DNA of 64,000 nt. Origin: Leptobrachium leishanense. Lineage: Eukaryota; Chordata; Amphibia; Anura; Megophryidae. Location: positions 274,703,662 through 274,767,661 of the forward strand of contig CM019064.1 in NCBI GenBank assembly GCA_009667805.1, given 5' to 3'. Shown here piece after piece: positions 21,754 through 32,300 of the stretch. Within the stretch, counting starts at the first letter, position 1. Each line of letters starts with the position of its first letter. Position numbers and translations under genes: made by a program. Below the pieces are notes generated by a model. It had not been told where the DNA came from. It did not search any database and saw only the letters and a list, made by a program, of their open reading frames with translations.

Positions 21754-21929
21754 CGTTAGTCTGCAATATACTAGAATAAATGATAAACTGTGTGACTACA
21801 TTGTGGACAAGATTCCAAGTCCGGTATAAACTTAACCAGAGTGTGGCAAGCTTACTGGAGTCTATTATTTTGGTAAGCTTACAAGAGATGTGGTTACATT
21901 TATACTTAGATTTGCAATCTATTCACTTT

Positions 21930-22190
21930 CAGGGTTGCCATATCAAACCTGTTTACCTGGACACAATTTATTCCTGCTGATGGGCAGTACATGAAAAATG
22001 CAGCCCTGCCTTATGTAGAAACCATGTGCTGCAGGTGAGAAAACCAGAAGGAATCCCTGGTGACCTACCTTGATTTGCCTCATGCAGCATGTCAGTTATA
22101 CATGTTACAGGGCAGCAGTTTTCCCGAAGCTCCCCTCTGCATGAAATAGTAATATGTGTCCAGGAAAACATGGCCGGTCTGGCAACACTA
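21930..22190 (+). mobile_element. hAT-like MITE, GTTGCCA family, copy 2
   Basis: The left end CAGGGTTGCCATATCAAACC and the right end GGCCGGTCTGGCAACACTA are imperfect inverted repeats, and GTTTACCTGGACAC pairs with GTGTCCAGGAAAAC further in. The interior has GCAGCATGTCAGTTATACAT, shared with 7449-7600 and 10456-10704. Confidence 0.65.
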
Positions 22191-23403
22191 TCCTCTAATT
22201 ATTCCAGTATCTCAAAAACAAATAACTTCTTAATAATTCTAGCCTCCCAAAGAATAACGCTATTAAACCCACACATTCCAATGAGCATGGTGCTCTTGAG
22301 ACGTTTGTGTAGTGAGAGACCTAAAAAATAAAACCGTGTCACACATATCCCAGTAATACTTTTTAGTGCAAAATGAAGTATTTGAATGTTAGTCCACCAA
22401 TCATTAGGGGTTGACAGCTGTGACTGCTGACGGTCATGACAGGTCAATAACAGCCCCCTCAAACAGCCTAACATGGTGCTGATTTGCATCATGTGGCTGA
22501 TAGGTTATTTTTGCTTCTACTCCCCCAGTATATTAAATCTATGATCTGCTATTTGTAGGCTTTGCTGTCAATCCATGGCTTTGCCAGGGATTGGGAACAG
22601 AGTCAACAGCAACATCGAAGATATGCTTCAACTGACAGATAATTGATTTTGACTAGGGAACAAACACTTTTATCAGATGTGATCAGAGTCCTACATAGCC
22701 CACAGAGTAAAAGGTTATTTCTGGTTTACTTGCAATGGCTATTAAACATATAAGCCCACTTGCCATGGCAAGGCACAGTTGGGGGAGGAAAATAAAAACA
22801 CATGAAAATCCATTAACAACAAAAGTAAACCTTCCAAACAAACCACTCGTGTGTGTAGTGACCGCTGCCCTTATAAAATACCGATTTATCTTAAAAATTA
22901 AATTACTGTGGGTGCTGCCGATGAAAAAAAGCAATAATGCAAAACTTTCAAAACATTGGTAAACAAATACAAGTGATATAACATAGATCTGTGAAAATGG
23001 TGCAGTGTGAGATTTTTGTTTATACCAAAACAAAAGTAAACTTGTGAAAAAAATGTATATCTGTGAAAAAATAAAAACCATACAGAAGTGCTCTATAAGG
23101 AGATCAAATCTCGAATTTTGCTAGAGGGTAATGATTGTTTTTTTGGTTTGCATTAGTATTTTGGGATATGGCGAGGTCCCGTTCCATTTTAGTACATTTA
23201 ATGTATAAGGCATTAACTGTGTGAAAAATAATTTTATCCGATACATTTCTTAATTTATCATTGCAAATCACTTAGCACCGGGCTTTGAGAGACAGTATTC
23301 TTTGAAGAATACCATATCGAACTGAGAACAGTGTGCTACCCTGTAATAACTTACTTTTCTATCAGAGCCGTTATCATTGGCTCTTATATGTTAAAGTACA
23401 TTA
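22191..23403. other. No recognised feature
   Basis: AT-rich, with no repeat or coding frame recognised. Frames such as 22683-23081 (minus strand) show only low-complexity hydrophobic sequence. Confidence 0.5.
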
Positions 23404-23533
23404 TATATTTATAAAGTATTTTACCAGGAAGGATACATTGAGATTTCTCTCGTTTTCTAGTATGTCCTGGGTTCAAGAGCCTTGAATTGTTACAGTATGT
23501 ACAGAAATACAAAGTAATAAAATGCAAGATATA

Positions 23534-24731
23534 TTAACCCCTTCAATGCGGTGGACGCGCTCAGCGCATCCAACCGCATTGCTACTTGGCTGCGGAGGAC
23601 GCGCTGAGCGCGTCCTCCCTTTGCAGCCCGCGATCAGCCGGTATTCCGGCTGATCGCTCGGCCCCCCGGTGTGGGCTGACATCATCGATGTCAGCCCAAC
23701 CTCCGGGACCCCGGCGGGCACGATAGGCGTCATCGCGCATGCGCGATGATGTCTATTTCAGGCCCCCCCCCGCCATTGCAGGGAAGGTGCCTGAATGGGA
23801 GGGGGGGAGGTCCTTCGGACCTCTCCCCCTCCCCATCCGTGCATGCCAGCAGTTAAAGGCAGGCACCGCCTGGAAGGGCACAGCCTGCCCTTCCAAGCAG
23901 CGGCTGTCTTTAACCCCTAGGGGGCTGGATCGCGATATGCCGCCAACATGCGCCGTATCGCGGTCCCCTCCCGGAGCTGGCCGACATCTTGGATGTCGGC
24001 CAAGCTTCTGGGATATCCCCCTAATGACTGGCGTCATCGCGCAGAGCGCGATGGCGCCAGTTTTCAAATTAACCCCTTGCTGCCACCTATAGTGGAGATA
24101 GGGGGTTCCAATGAACCCCCTATCTCCCGACCCGTGACAGCTAGGGGTTAATGTTTACTATCATTGGAACGGCCAGAGTGTGGCCGTTCCAATGATACCA
24201 AACATGACCATGTAAAATGTAAAAAAAAAAAAAAAAAATTTAAAAAATTTAAAAAAAAAAATGTTTTTTGTTTTTTTTTTTAGATTTATTAGTGCAATTT
24301 CAATTATAATGTGAACAATGATGCTGCACTAACGATTTTTTCTATGGGGGCGTTTGCTAAAAAACACGTAATTTCCCCCAAAAAAAGTAACGATTCCTCA
24401 TTTCTAATTTTTTTAACAAGCGCACCCCATAGAAAATATAACCGCAAACGATCGCATTTTAAAATGTGAAAAAAAACACTTTACACATTGTAAATTATTG
24501 AAAATTCAAATTTTATTGCATATTTTGTTTTAATATATAGACATGACATAACGTATACATATAATAATGACATATTATGAATCTGCACAGTCTGCCGGAA
24601 AGAACGATATATAATATGTCTGGGTCATATATTAAAATAAGGCTTCAAAACGCGGTTAAACATGATGAGCGAAACCGGTAAAAATTACCTCAGCACAGAG
24701 GCGGGAAAAGGCTCAGCAGCGAAAGGGTTAA
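23534..24731 (+). mobile_element. TTAA-flanked non-autonomous element carrying a hairpin array
   Basis: TTAA at 23534-23537 and 24728-24731. The left end is TTAACCCCTTCAATGCGG and the right end AGCAGCGAAAGGGTTAA, an imperfect inverted pair of piggyBac-like type. It is inserted in LINE 3' UTR. The left two thirds is G+C-rich and consists of successive hairpins (see the separate entry). The right third is A/T homopolymer-rich, and no transposase is encoded. ORFs at 23739-24092 and on the opposite strand overlap fully in the hairpin region and are artefacts of it. Confidence 0.8.
23545..24200. repeat. Array of about twelve consecutive hairpins
   Basis: Perfect arm pairs include 23594-23605/23607-23618 (12 bp), 23631-23641/23646-23656 (11), 23672-23683/23687-23698 (12), palindrome 23731-23748 (18), 23871-23880/23886-23895 (10), 23978-23988/23992-24002 (11), 24095-24108/24113-24126 (14) and 24159-24175/24181-24197 (17). 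Near-perfect ones lie at 23545-23580, 23797-23835 and 24028-24060. Loops are 1 to 5 bases. Most of the span is paired. Confidence 0.9.
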
Positions 24732-24784
24732 AAAAACACAAATATACAGATTAACAGAAAATAAATATGTAAGCAATATATTCA

Positions 24785-25120
24785 CTATGTTACATGTTTA
24801 CAGGTGCATTCTGTATTGAGGTATGTTAATAGAGAGCTCTTAAGTGACTTTAGACTGGGGGAAGATTTGATGGCATTTGGGAGGTTATTCCATAACCGCG
24901 GTGCTCTGTAGGAAAATGAGGATCAAGACACTTTCTTTTTGTATTGTGGTGTTGCAAGTAAGGTGCAGGTCCTGGATCGGAGGTTATAGGATGAGGGAAC
25001 TGCTGGGGGAAGCAGTCTATTCAGGTAGGGTGGTAGCTTCCCAGAAAAGCTCTTATTGGCCAGAATAGCAGCTCGAACCATTAGCCGGACGCTTCGACTG
25101 GAAACAGGCTCTATGACGGA
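24785..25120 (-). pseudogene. C-terminal end of a LINE reverse-transcriptase protein
   Basis: Reading leftward from about 25120: VRAAILANKSFSGKLPPYLN, then RSRTC, an in-frame TGA, then YRAPRLWNNLPNAIKSSPSL and a final stop at 24785-24787. The pattern APRLWNNLP...SLKSLKSSL is the conserved C-terminus of CR1/L2/Rex-type proteins. The catalytic part is absent and the internal stop shows the copy is dead. Confidence 0.82.
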
Positions 25121-25756
25121 TGGTCACTTCACTAGAAGTCTGTAAGATTCAGAAACTCTGCATTTGAAAAGTAGCTAGAATAGAGCAGAAAAGGGTTGCA
25201 AGAGTGTGAGTTGAATTTTTAGTTTCTCAGTTTTCAAGAATAGAACTTGTATGCAGTGCTTTAGTTGCATATTGCTTTTGCCTTTATATTTGATAAGGCT
25301 ACGGAAAGACACTGTCAGAAATTATCAATGTGCTTGTGCACTCGAGATATTCTCAAACTGTTTGGAGATGTAGCACAAAGCTAATATTTTTTAACTTTCA
25401 ACTGTCTCTGGGCGCTCGAAGAATAATTGGTGTAATTACCCACAGTGCCTGCTATGAAATGTGTGAGATTATGATAAATGGCAGTTACATTGTAGCTTCC
25501 GGTCTACAATTTCTTGAACTAAGCTCTGCGTTGTGAAGGAAGCAGCAAGGGATGTTTTTGGAGCTTAATTGTGCAACTGATGACTAACCTGCCATGTTTT
25601 TTTTCGTGATAGTCTTTTCTTAACTATACAGGGAGTATATATATAAGTAATGTATCACTTTTGGACATCACTGTTAGTTTTCATTTAGAACTAAAGACAG
25701 ATTTTCTAAGCATGATTTAAGACTCTACGATATCTTTGTGTCTGGTTTGACCAGAG
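25121..25756. other. No recognised feature
   Basis: No element or gene recognised. Confidence 0.5.
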
Positions 25757-25759
25757 TTA

Positions 25760-26482
25760 AAGGGTTATTCAAAGAGAGCCGAACTGGCTCTAAAATCACA
25801 CTGAACGGTGAATTTATCCGTATGGCAAATTGCCAGCGAAATACGGTGATCTTCTGCAGCAGTGAAATCCCCATAGAGAATTGATGGGTAATCTATTCAG
25901 AGAGCACCGAACAGCAGGGAAGTCTCAGTGAAATGCCCTGATGTTCGGTGGTTTCATTTGGCAGGTTTAATCAGGCGAATCACATAAATTTCCATGTAAA
26001 AAATATTCCCGTTTTTATTCACTGTCTATTAAACCATTTATTTAACGATTTAGGCAATTTTTGGGATTTTTTTTCAGCAAAATTCTTTTTCCCAATACTT
26101 TTTTCTTTTGTAATAGCTTTTTTTTTTCTGTAACAGACCTTTTTATTATCATTATATATAGGACCTTGTATGTTAATTACAGATATTTTCATTGAGTAGT
26201 CTTTTTTTATTTTATTAGTTGCAGTTGTGTGTGTTTTTTTTTTTTTTTACCCCGTTCATCAGCGTTTACAGGCGGCTGGTCCGCGCTGTGTTCGGCGGAT
26301 CAGCTTTTTTCAGATGCGATCAGCGGGATTTTGGTGGCTTATTGGATCTGATGCTTTCCAGCAGCTTATCTGATCAGATCAGATAATTTAGACAGTTAAG
26401 CAGCAGTTTTTATTTTCGTTTCAGCGGATTTTCCCTGCACTTTGGGGAGCCTGCAGTGAATTCTAACTTTGGTGCTCCTTGA
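25760..26482 (+). mobile_element. AGGGTTATT-ended MITE, long family, copy 2
   Basis: The left end AAGGGTTATTCAAAGAG and the right end GCTCCTTGAATAACCCTG are inverted, with TTA at both flanks (25757-25759, 26483-26485). Internal blocks GCACCGAACAGCAGGG, TCAGGCGAATCACATAAATT and the T-rich TTTTCAGCAAAATTC run are shared with copies at 13309 and 56010. Length about 720 bp. No transposase. Confidence 0.7.
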
Positions 26483-26492
26483 ATAACCCTGT

Positions 26493-26811
26493 TAGTCTTC
26501 AGTGGGTAGCTAAAAAAGAACAGATTCAAATTGTGACTTGTGTAAACACTTGTGTGAGTGCAGGAGGGCAGTGCAGAGGAAAGGTGGTGGTAATGGCTCG
26601 AAGTACTGCACTACTGAGAAGGAATCCCATTGCTAGAAGAGCCTATTCCAAAGAATCCAAGGAATTTATTATATGGGAGGGGACAGAGTAAGAAGCAGAT
26701 TGGAAGTGAGTGTGTAATTAGGAAGAAAAGAGTAGAGAAAACAAAGGTTTTTCTTTTTTTTTTTTAAAAAAAAGATAGAAGGACTAAATATTGTTTGAGT
26801 GGGAAAGCTGG
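26493..26811. other. No recognised feature
   Basis: Short spacer with purine-rich stretches. Nothing recognised. Confidence 0.45.
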
Positions 26812-27930
26812 TGTCACGTTCCAGCCAGGCCTCCTGGTGGTGAGAGCGATCCAGGACAGCTCTTCCTTTGTATAGTCATGCCATTCCGCCCTGTACTGCT
26901 GCTGGATTTCCCTGTGGCTGGTTTGGCCTGGGATCACATGTCCAGTCTGCTCAGCCCTGTTTGCTATAAATATGCAAGCAGCACAAAGGCTCCTTGCTCT
27001 TGCATGAGTCTAATTCCTGAGGGCATTGTTTCCTGAGAGTCCTTCCTGTGATCTTGTCCTGGTATTTCCTGTGTATGATCTCTGCTATTCCTGACTACCT
27101 GCTCTGTGTATGATCTTGGCCTGGTATTGAGAACTCTATTTGGTTCATCCCTGTACTCTGTGTATTGTTGTTTCTTTATATCTGTGAACCAAACTCTGCT
27201 TGGCTGACTTCCCTCTCTGGTTCCTGATTCCTGGCTGTTATGACTTCCTGCTTTGGCATATGATCTTGGCTTGTATTATGACAATTATCTTGGTAATCCC
27301 TGTTGTTATTCTGTTATTTGTTTCCTTGTGTCCTGTATCCTCTTTAGTGTATCACCCGGCAGCATATTCTTCATTTAGTTTAGAAGGAAATTGCAAGGAC
27401 CTTATCCCAGTTCAGGGTTTCCCTGTGTTGCTGCTGGGTGTGAGTATATTGTGTTGCTGTATCCTGTTTAACCCTTGTCCTTTCTGTTCTCTTGTTTCTG
27501 TGTATTATTGTGAGGTTCCCTTTCCCTAGACAGAAGGCCATTCAAGGACCTTATACTAGAGTTAGGGTTCCCTTTACTGTCCTGTTTTCTCCTTGTTTTC
27601 CTTCTCTTCCTGTTCTGTTATTTCTCTTGTCCAGTATCTGTGTGCAGTGGTCTGTCTATGCAGCCAGCAGCTATCCTGCCTCAAGGGCTGAACATCCAGT
27701 ACAATGGGCCCATCTTGGCTCGCATCGGGTGCCCCAGTGACACCTGGCAGCCCCAATATGTTTCCCATAGCATGGGGTTATGCATATCTCTACACTGGCC
27801 GTCGGTCAACCCAGAAAAATACACCATGTGCCACAATGGCAGAAGACTGAGTGCTGTGTTAGAGTTACAAACCCCAAAACTCTGCGAATGACCTTGCATG
27901 TCCTGCCTATGGCTAACTAAAGAGTGCCTT
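26812..27930 (+). repeat. C/T-rich repeat, possibly an LTR remnant
   Basis: Begins TGTCACGTTCCAGCCAGG and is made of C/T-rich sequence with repeated phrases (CTGTGTATGATCT, TTCCTGGCTG). Two ~45-bp segments built on GCAAGGACCTTATCCCAG and TCAAGGACCTTATACTAG lie about 150 bp apart. The composition recalls frog Gypsy LTRs, but I find no end, duplication or internal gene, so the assignment is weak. Confidence 0.3.
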
Positions 27931-29033
27931 TTACACAATGATACTGTTTAAATATACCACTCCAACATTTATTTATTGTGTGTGCTTATAGACTTTTACC
28001 TCTGGCTCCTAAATTTCTGCATCCTTCAGTTAAAATCTATACAACCCTTTTCTTTTGATGAACTTTTAGTTGGTTCCTAAGATTGATTATCAGTTTGACA
28101 AACCCTGTGATGATCTAATCAAGAAGCTGTCTACATATTCTGCATGCTTCTTTGCATTCTTGTCTAGGGTTGAAAGCTTTAGCATTTCTTCTGACAGAGT
28201 TCTTCTTCAATTCTCGAAGTCTAATATTCCATTCTAGACAAATGATGCCTGGCTTCATAATTTAAATTTTCTTCTTAGGCCATAGCCATATTTAACCTTT
28301 GTTGAAAAAATAAATAAATAAACACATAAAGAAATTATACACTATCTTTAGGGACATAAGTATGCATTATTATTTTTATTAGTATTACGAAAAGAAAAAA
28401 TGTATCTGGTCTTAATAGTGATGCTCAAAAATAGTCATTATTTCCTATCTGAGTTAAGAAATTCTGTGGATAGATTTGGTTATGTGGCCTGCAAAGATAA
28501 GAATTAAAAATACAGCAACCGTTGATAAGCTGATTCCAAGGATGCAAACATCCTACAGAATTTTGTGCAAATTGGCAGATGTATAAAACAGAGTATTAGG
28601 AAAATCTAGGACTGTTTTTAATCTTATTCATGCTAGTCTACAATTGCGATGATGGATTATCTTTCATGTAGCTCTTTCTATGAACAGTCCATTTGTTCTA
28701 ATTAAAATAACATATATAAGATAAGTGGAGTTTTCTCATAAGAAAAGGCCTCCCAGCTGGGAATAGGTTCAAAATGTCATGGTTTTAGAAAAGAAAAACC
28801 CCCCACTGTATTATTGTTTTAATGTTCCATTCGTTGTAGATCTAAAATCAATACTGCTGTTTGAATGTGGCACAGCGAGAAGACAAAGGGCAGATTCCAC
28901 TAGAGACATTAACAAGTGAAATGTTACGCATAACTGCCACCATCATTAATGTTAATGACTTCCATTCTATTCCAAGGGAGATTAATGTACATTATTTACG
29001 CTTTTTAAACTTTGTATAGGAAGTGCAAATGTG
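27931..29033. other. No recognised feature
   Basis: AT-rich sequence without recognised features. Confidence 0.5.
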
Positions 29034-29041
29034 GTGTAAAC

Positions 29042-29215
29042 CAGTGTTTCTCCACTCCGGTCCTCAAGTACCCCTAACAGGGTAGAGTTTAAGGATCACC
29101 TTGGGGAAATGCAGACTGAATCCTGCAATCACTGAGCAGCAAATCATATCACCTGTGCTGTGTTTCAGATATCTGGAAAACCTGGTCTGTTGAGGACCAC
29201 AGTTGAGAACCACTG
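29042..29215 (+). mobile_element. hAT-like MITE (CAGTGTTTCTC family), copy 1
   Basis: A 174-bp element with ends CAGTGTTTCTCCACTCCGG and CAGTTGAGAACCACTG. The left flank GTGTAAAC and right flank GTGTAACT agree at six of eight positions. The interior GGATCACCTTGGGGAAATGC and CTGCAATCACTGAGCAGC is shared with 61418-61585. Confidence 0.78.
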
Positions 29216-29223
29216 GTGTAACT

Positions 29224-29915
29224 CATAGAATTATAAACTATTCCAAAGACGCCTGTTATTCTCTTTGAGTCTCAAACAGAATAAAAATATTTGTTTCAAT
29301 TTTTCTTGTTGTTTTTTCTCCAAAAACTGGGTCACTGCTCATATAACCCCAATGGGTAAATGTCTACTGTAACTGTATATAACTGTATATGAAGACTGTA
29401 TAAAAGTGCAGGTCAGTGCCAGTCTTAAAATGGTACTAATTTGAATTAACCTAACATGTGAGATTACAGAACATTCACGGAAAGCTGATTGTGTGAAACA
29501 GCTGACCTTGTCACATCTAACGTGCAAGAAGATGTGTATAACGTCACTTGTCAATGATTGATGCTGATGAAAAAGTGAACATTCACAAGCCAGAATAAAC
29601 ACACAGTTTATAATAAAGTATTCTGTGTTCTAAAAGTCCCCCAGGGGAAAATCAACTTTAAATTCAGCAGCAGAATTAACAGGGGAATGTGCTATTAATG
29701 TCAACAGAACTTGGCAGCTTCACTCCAAGTAACTGCTGTGGATGAAACTATCATTCCCATGATGCTCTTTAAGCAATTTTGCTGGCTAAACATTATTGTG
29801 GCTGCCATGCTAATGGTTTATTAGAATTGGTCTATTCCAAAAGTATTTCATCTAGATTGTAAATTCCCATGTATTGTGTTAAATAGTCTGGTGTCTTGGA
29901 ATGCATATTGTAATA
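29224..29915. other. No recognised feature
   Basis: Nothing recognised. Confidence 0.5.
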
Positions 29916-29917
29916 TA

Positions 29918-29945
29918 CAGTTGTGTTCAAAATTATTCAACCCCC
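29918..29945 (+). repeat. Tc1 left terminal inverted repeat
   Basis: 28 bp, all positions complementary to 31499-31526. Contains part of the expected transposase-binding site, repeated at 30106-30120. Confidence 0.93.
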
Positions 29946-30293
29946 AATGCTGTAAAGGGTTTTAGGGAATTTAGTGTACATTTGTAATTGTATTCAGAAT
30001 GAAATCCTACAAGGACTTTTTAAAGAACCATATGCAACTAAAATGACATCAATTGGTTTTGTAATACAGTAGTAAATGTTTCTTTTGTGAATTCTTCATT
30101 GATACAATTATTCAACCCCTTAAAGACTACCACTCTGAAGAACAGAGGTTCATTCAAGTGTTTTCAATCAGGTATTGAAAACACCTGTGGATGTCACGGA
30201 GCAGCAATAAAGCATAATAAGCACCAATTTGGCAGCTTTAAAATGACTGTGATACTCAGCTCCTTCTAGACATTTACTGGTGTGGTTACAAAC

Positions 30294-31336
30294 ATGGTGA
30301 AGTCAAGAGAATGGTCCAGGAAGACAAGAGAAGAGGTGATTACTCTTCACAGGAAGGGCAATGGCTATAAGAAGATTGCAAAGATGTTAAACATACCAAG
30401 AGAGACCATAGGAAGCATAATTCGCAAATTCAAGGCAAAGGGCACTGTTGAAACGCTACCTGGTCGTGGCAGAAAGAAGATGCTGACTTCGACTGCTGTG
30501 CGCTACCTGAAGCGTAGAGTAGAGAAAAGTCCCCGTGTGACTGCTGAGGAACTGAGAAAAGATTTGTCAGATGTGGGTACTGAAGTTTCAGCTCAGACAA
30601 TACGGCGCACACTGCGTAATGAAGGCCTCCATGCCAGAACTCCCAGGCGCACCCCCTTGCTGTCTCCAAAGAATAAGAAGAGTCGACTGCAGTATGCCAA
30701 AAGTCATGTGGACAAACCACAGAAGTTTTGGGATAGTGTTCTGTGGACTGATGAAACAAAATTAGAACGGTTTGGGCCCATGGATCAACGCTATGTTTGG
30801 AGGAGGAAGAACAAGGCCTATGAAGAAAAGAACACCTTGCCTACTGTGAAGCATGGCGGGGGTCAATCATGCTTTGGGGCTGTTTTGCTTCTGCAGGTAC
30901 AGGGAAGCTTCAGCGTGTGCAAGGTACCATGAATTCTCTTCAGTACCAGGAGATATCGGATGACAATGTGATGCAGTCCGTCACAAACCTGAGGCTTGGG
31001 AGACGTTGGACCTTTCAACAGGACAATGATCCCAAGCATACCTCCAAGTCCACTAGAGCATGGTTGCAGATTAAAGGCTGGAACATTTTGGAGTGGCCAT
31101 CGCAGTCACCTGACTTAAATCCGATTGAGAACCTCTGGTGGGACTTAAAGAAAGCAGTTGCAGTGCGCAAGCCTAAGAATGTGACTGAACTGGAGGCTTT
31201 TGCCCATGACGAATGGGCGAAGATACCCGTAGATCGCTGCAAGACACTTGTGTCAAGCTATGCTTCACGTTTAAAAGCTGTTATAACTGTAAAAGGATGT
31301 TGTACTAAGATTGAATGTCACTTGGGGGTTGAATAA
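30294..31336 (+). pseudogene. Tc1-like DD34E transposase with one frameshift
   Basis: The likely start is the ATG at 30294 (MVKSREWSRKTREEV); an in-frame ATG lies 12 bp upstream. The N-terminal helix-turn-helix (KGNGYKKIAKMLNIPRETIG), a GRGRKK linker, a second helix-turn-helix and the first catalytic Asp in WTDETK are in frame 1. One base is missing just after KHGGG (about 30862-30865), and the reading continues in the frame of 30869-31336: MLWGCFASAGTG, second Asp in QQDNDPKHTSK, and Glu in PDLNPIENLWWDLK. There are 34 residues between second Asp and Glu, the Tc1 DD34E signature. All catalytic residues survive and only the shift breaks the protein. Usual family length is about 340 residues. 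Confidence 0.93.
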
Positions 31337-31498
31337 AACTGATAATGATGTGAGCACAGAAAAGACATTTGTGGTTATTTCATTATAAATGTTATGTTAT
31401 ATTTGTCTGACCTACACGTGCCTCTTTGATTTAATTGTAAGCAAGATGACTGAATGATCAAAATCAATGTCAAACTGGCCAAAACACTCAATTTCAGT

Positions 31499-31526
31499 GG
31501 GGGTTGAATAATTTTGAACACAACTG
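31499..31526 (-). repeat. Tc1 right terminal inverted repeat
   Basis: Exact inverted copy of 29918-29945, followed by TA. The inner repeat is at 31324-31335 and overlaps the end of the transposase frame. Confidence 0.93.
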
Positions 31527-31579
31527 TAGATGTTTTCCTTTGATGAAAACATCTGCTTACTATAGTGTCCTGTAGATAT

Positions 31580-32300
31580 AGAGCTCTATTCCCCAGTGAT
31601 TGCTAACTGTAGCGGTCGGTTAAGTAACTGTTGACGCTAGGATAAGTGATTTTAACGCATGCCCCCCATATTACCTCCCTAACACTAAAACCATGAAAAA
31701 TCCGTTCTGCTTCCGCGAGAGCTTACTGTACTTTGCAGCACCCTATACTTAACACGGGGAGCACAATCGGTAACTAGCGTTAGGATAAGTAAGGTATTAC
31801 AAAGTCCTAGCACTAATTATCGCAGCGATGCGCAAACAGAAATTTTAGCGACACCTAGAAGCTGGTGCTAACTGATTTCTGCTTTTGCAGAATAATTTAG
31901 CACCCCCCTAAAACACACCCAATAAATCAGATACTCACCTCTCATCCCACGGCAAGAACAGTGGCCTGATCCACCTCTTCTCCTGTCCGCGAGCAGAGTG
32001 AGGCTCTTGACAAATAGTTCAGTCTCCTTTCGCGATCACTCAGCGGCGCTGCGTGATATCTTGAGCGAGATCTCTCAGGGAACACAGCCTGGCAGCACAA
32101 CCGTGTGATACTCGCAGCTGCGCGGAAGCGCTACTGTGAGTTTAACTGTGGGTAGCGCTTCTTTATGGGTTCTTTCCTCTTCTTCTTTCTAGTTCAGGCC
32201 GTCCCTCCGCAGCCAATGATGCGCAACTCGCGTCCGCTGCGTGGGTGGGCTGACGGAGGGCCCGCTGCAGCAGTCGGCTAGAGGGGCGTACTAGTAGAAA
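31580..32300 (+). repeat. Probable Harbinger-like element, family 3, degraded
   Basis: Begins GAGCTCTATTCCCCAGTGAT, close to the family-3 end GGGCTCTATCACCTGGTG at 42691. It has ACTTAACACGGGGAGC and GCTTACTGTACTTTGC blocks resembling the reverse complement of 44510-44560. The right end was not found and the limit is approximate. Confidence 0.4.

Larger units (their letters stand above)
23404..25120 (-). mobile_element. 5'-truncated LINE, split by a TTAA element
   Basis: The 3' UTR and tail are at 23404-23533, continuing at 24732-24784, with coding sequence from 24785 to about 25120. The tail, read on the minus strand, contains GAGAAATCTCAATGTATCC and CTTCCTGGTAAAATAC. The copy at 3943-4140 shows the unbroken arrangement. 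It belongs to the CR1/L2 superfamily by its protein and is a different family from the L2 at 14.4 kb. Confidence 0.8.
29918..31526 (+). mobile_element. Complete Tc1/mariner transposon with IR/DR ends
   Basis: A 1609-bp element with perfect 28-bp outer inverted repeats (29918-29945 and 31499-31526, outer half CAGTTGTGTTCAAAATTATT), flanked by TA at 29916-29917 and 31527-31528. A second, inner copy of the motif lies at 30106-30120 (AATTATTCAACCCCT) and 31324-31335 (GGGGGTTGAATA), giving the IR/DR layout known from Sleeping Beauty-like elements. The transposase gene is frameshifted, so the copy could move only in trans. Confidence 0.95.

Noticed and set aside
22683..23081. 132-codon hydrophobic frame as a membrane protein
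   Set aside because: Low-complexity Phe/Leu/Ser content is expected from AT-rich sequence. No recognisable domain and no codon bias.
23739..24092. Overlapping frames on both strands as a gene
   Set aside because: They exist because the hairpin array is G+C-rich and self-complementary, so stop codons are rare on both strands. No motif was found.
26812..27930. Firm assignment as a Gypsy LTR
   Set aside because: Only the TGTCACG start and the C/T-rich composition support it. The end, target duplication and internal genes are not found, so it is kept as a low-confidence repeat.
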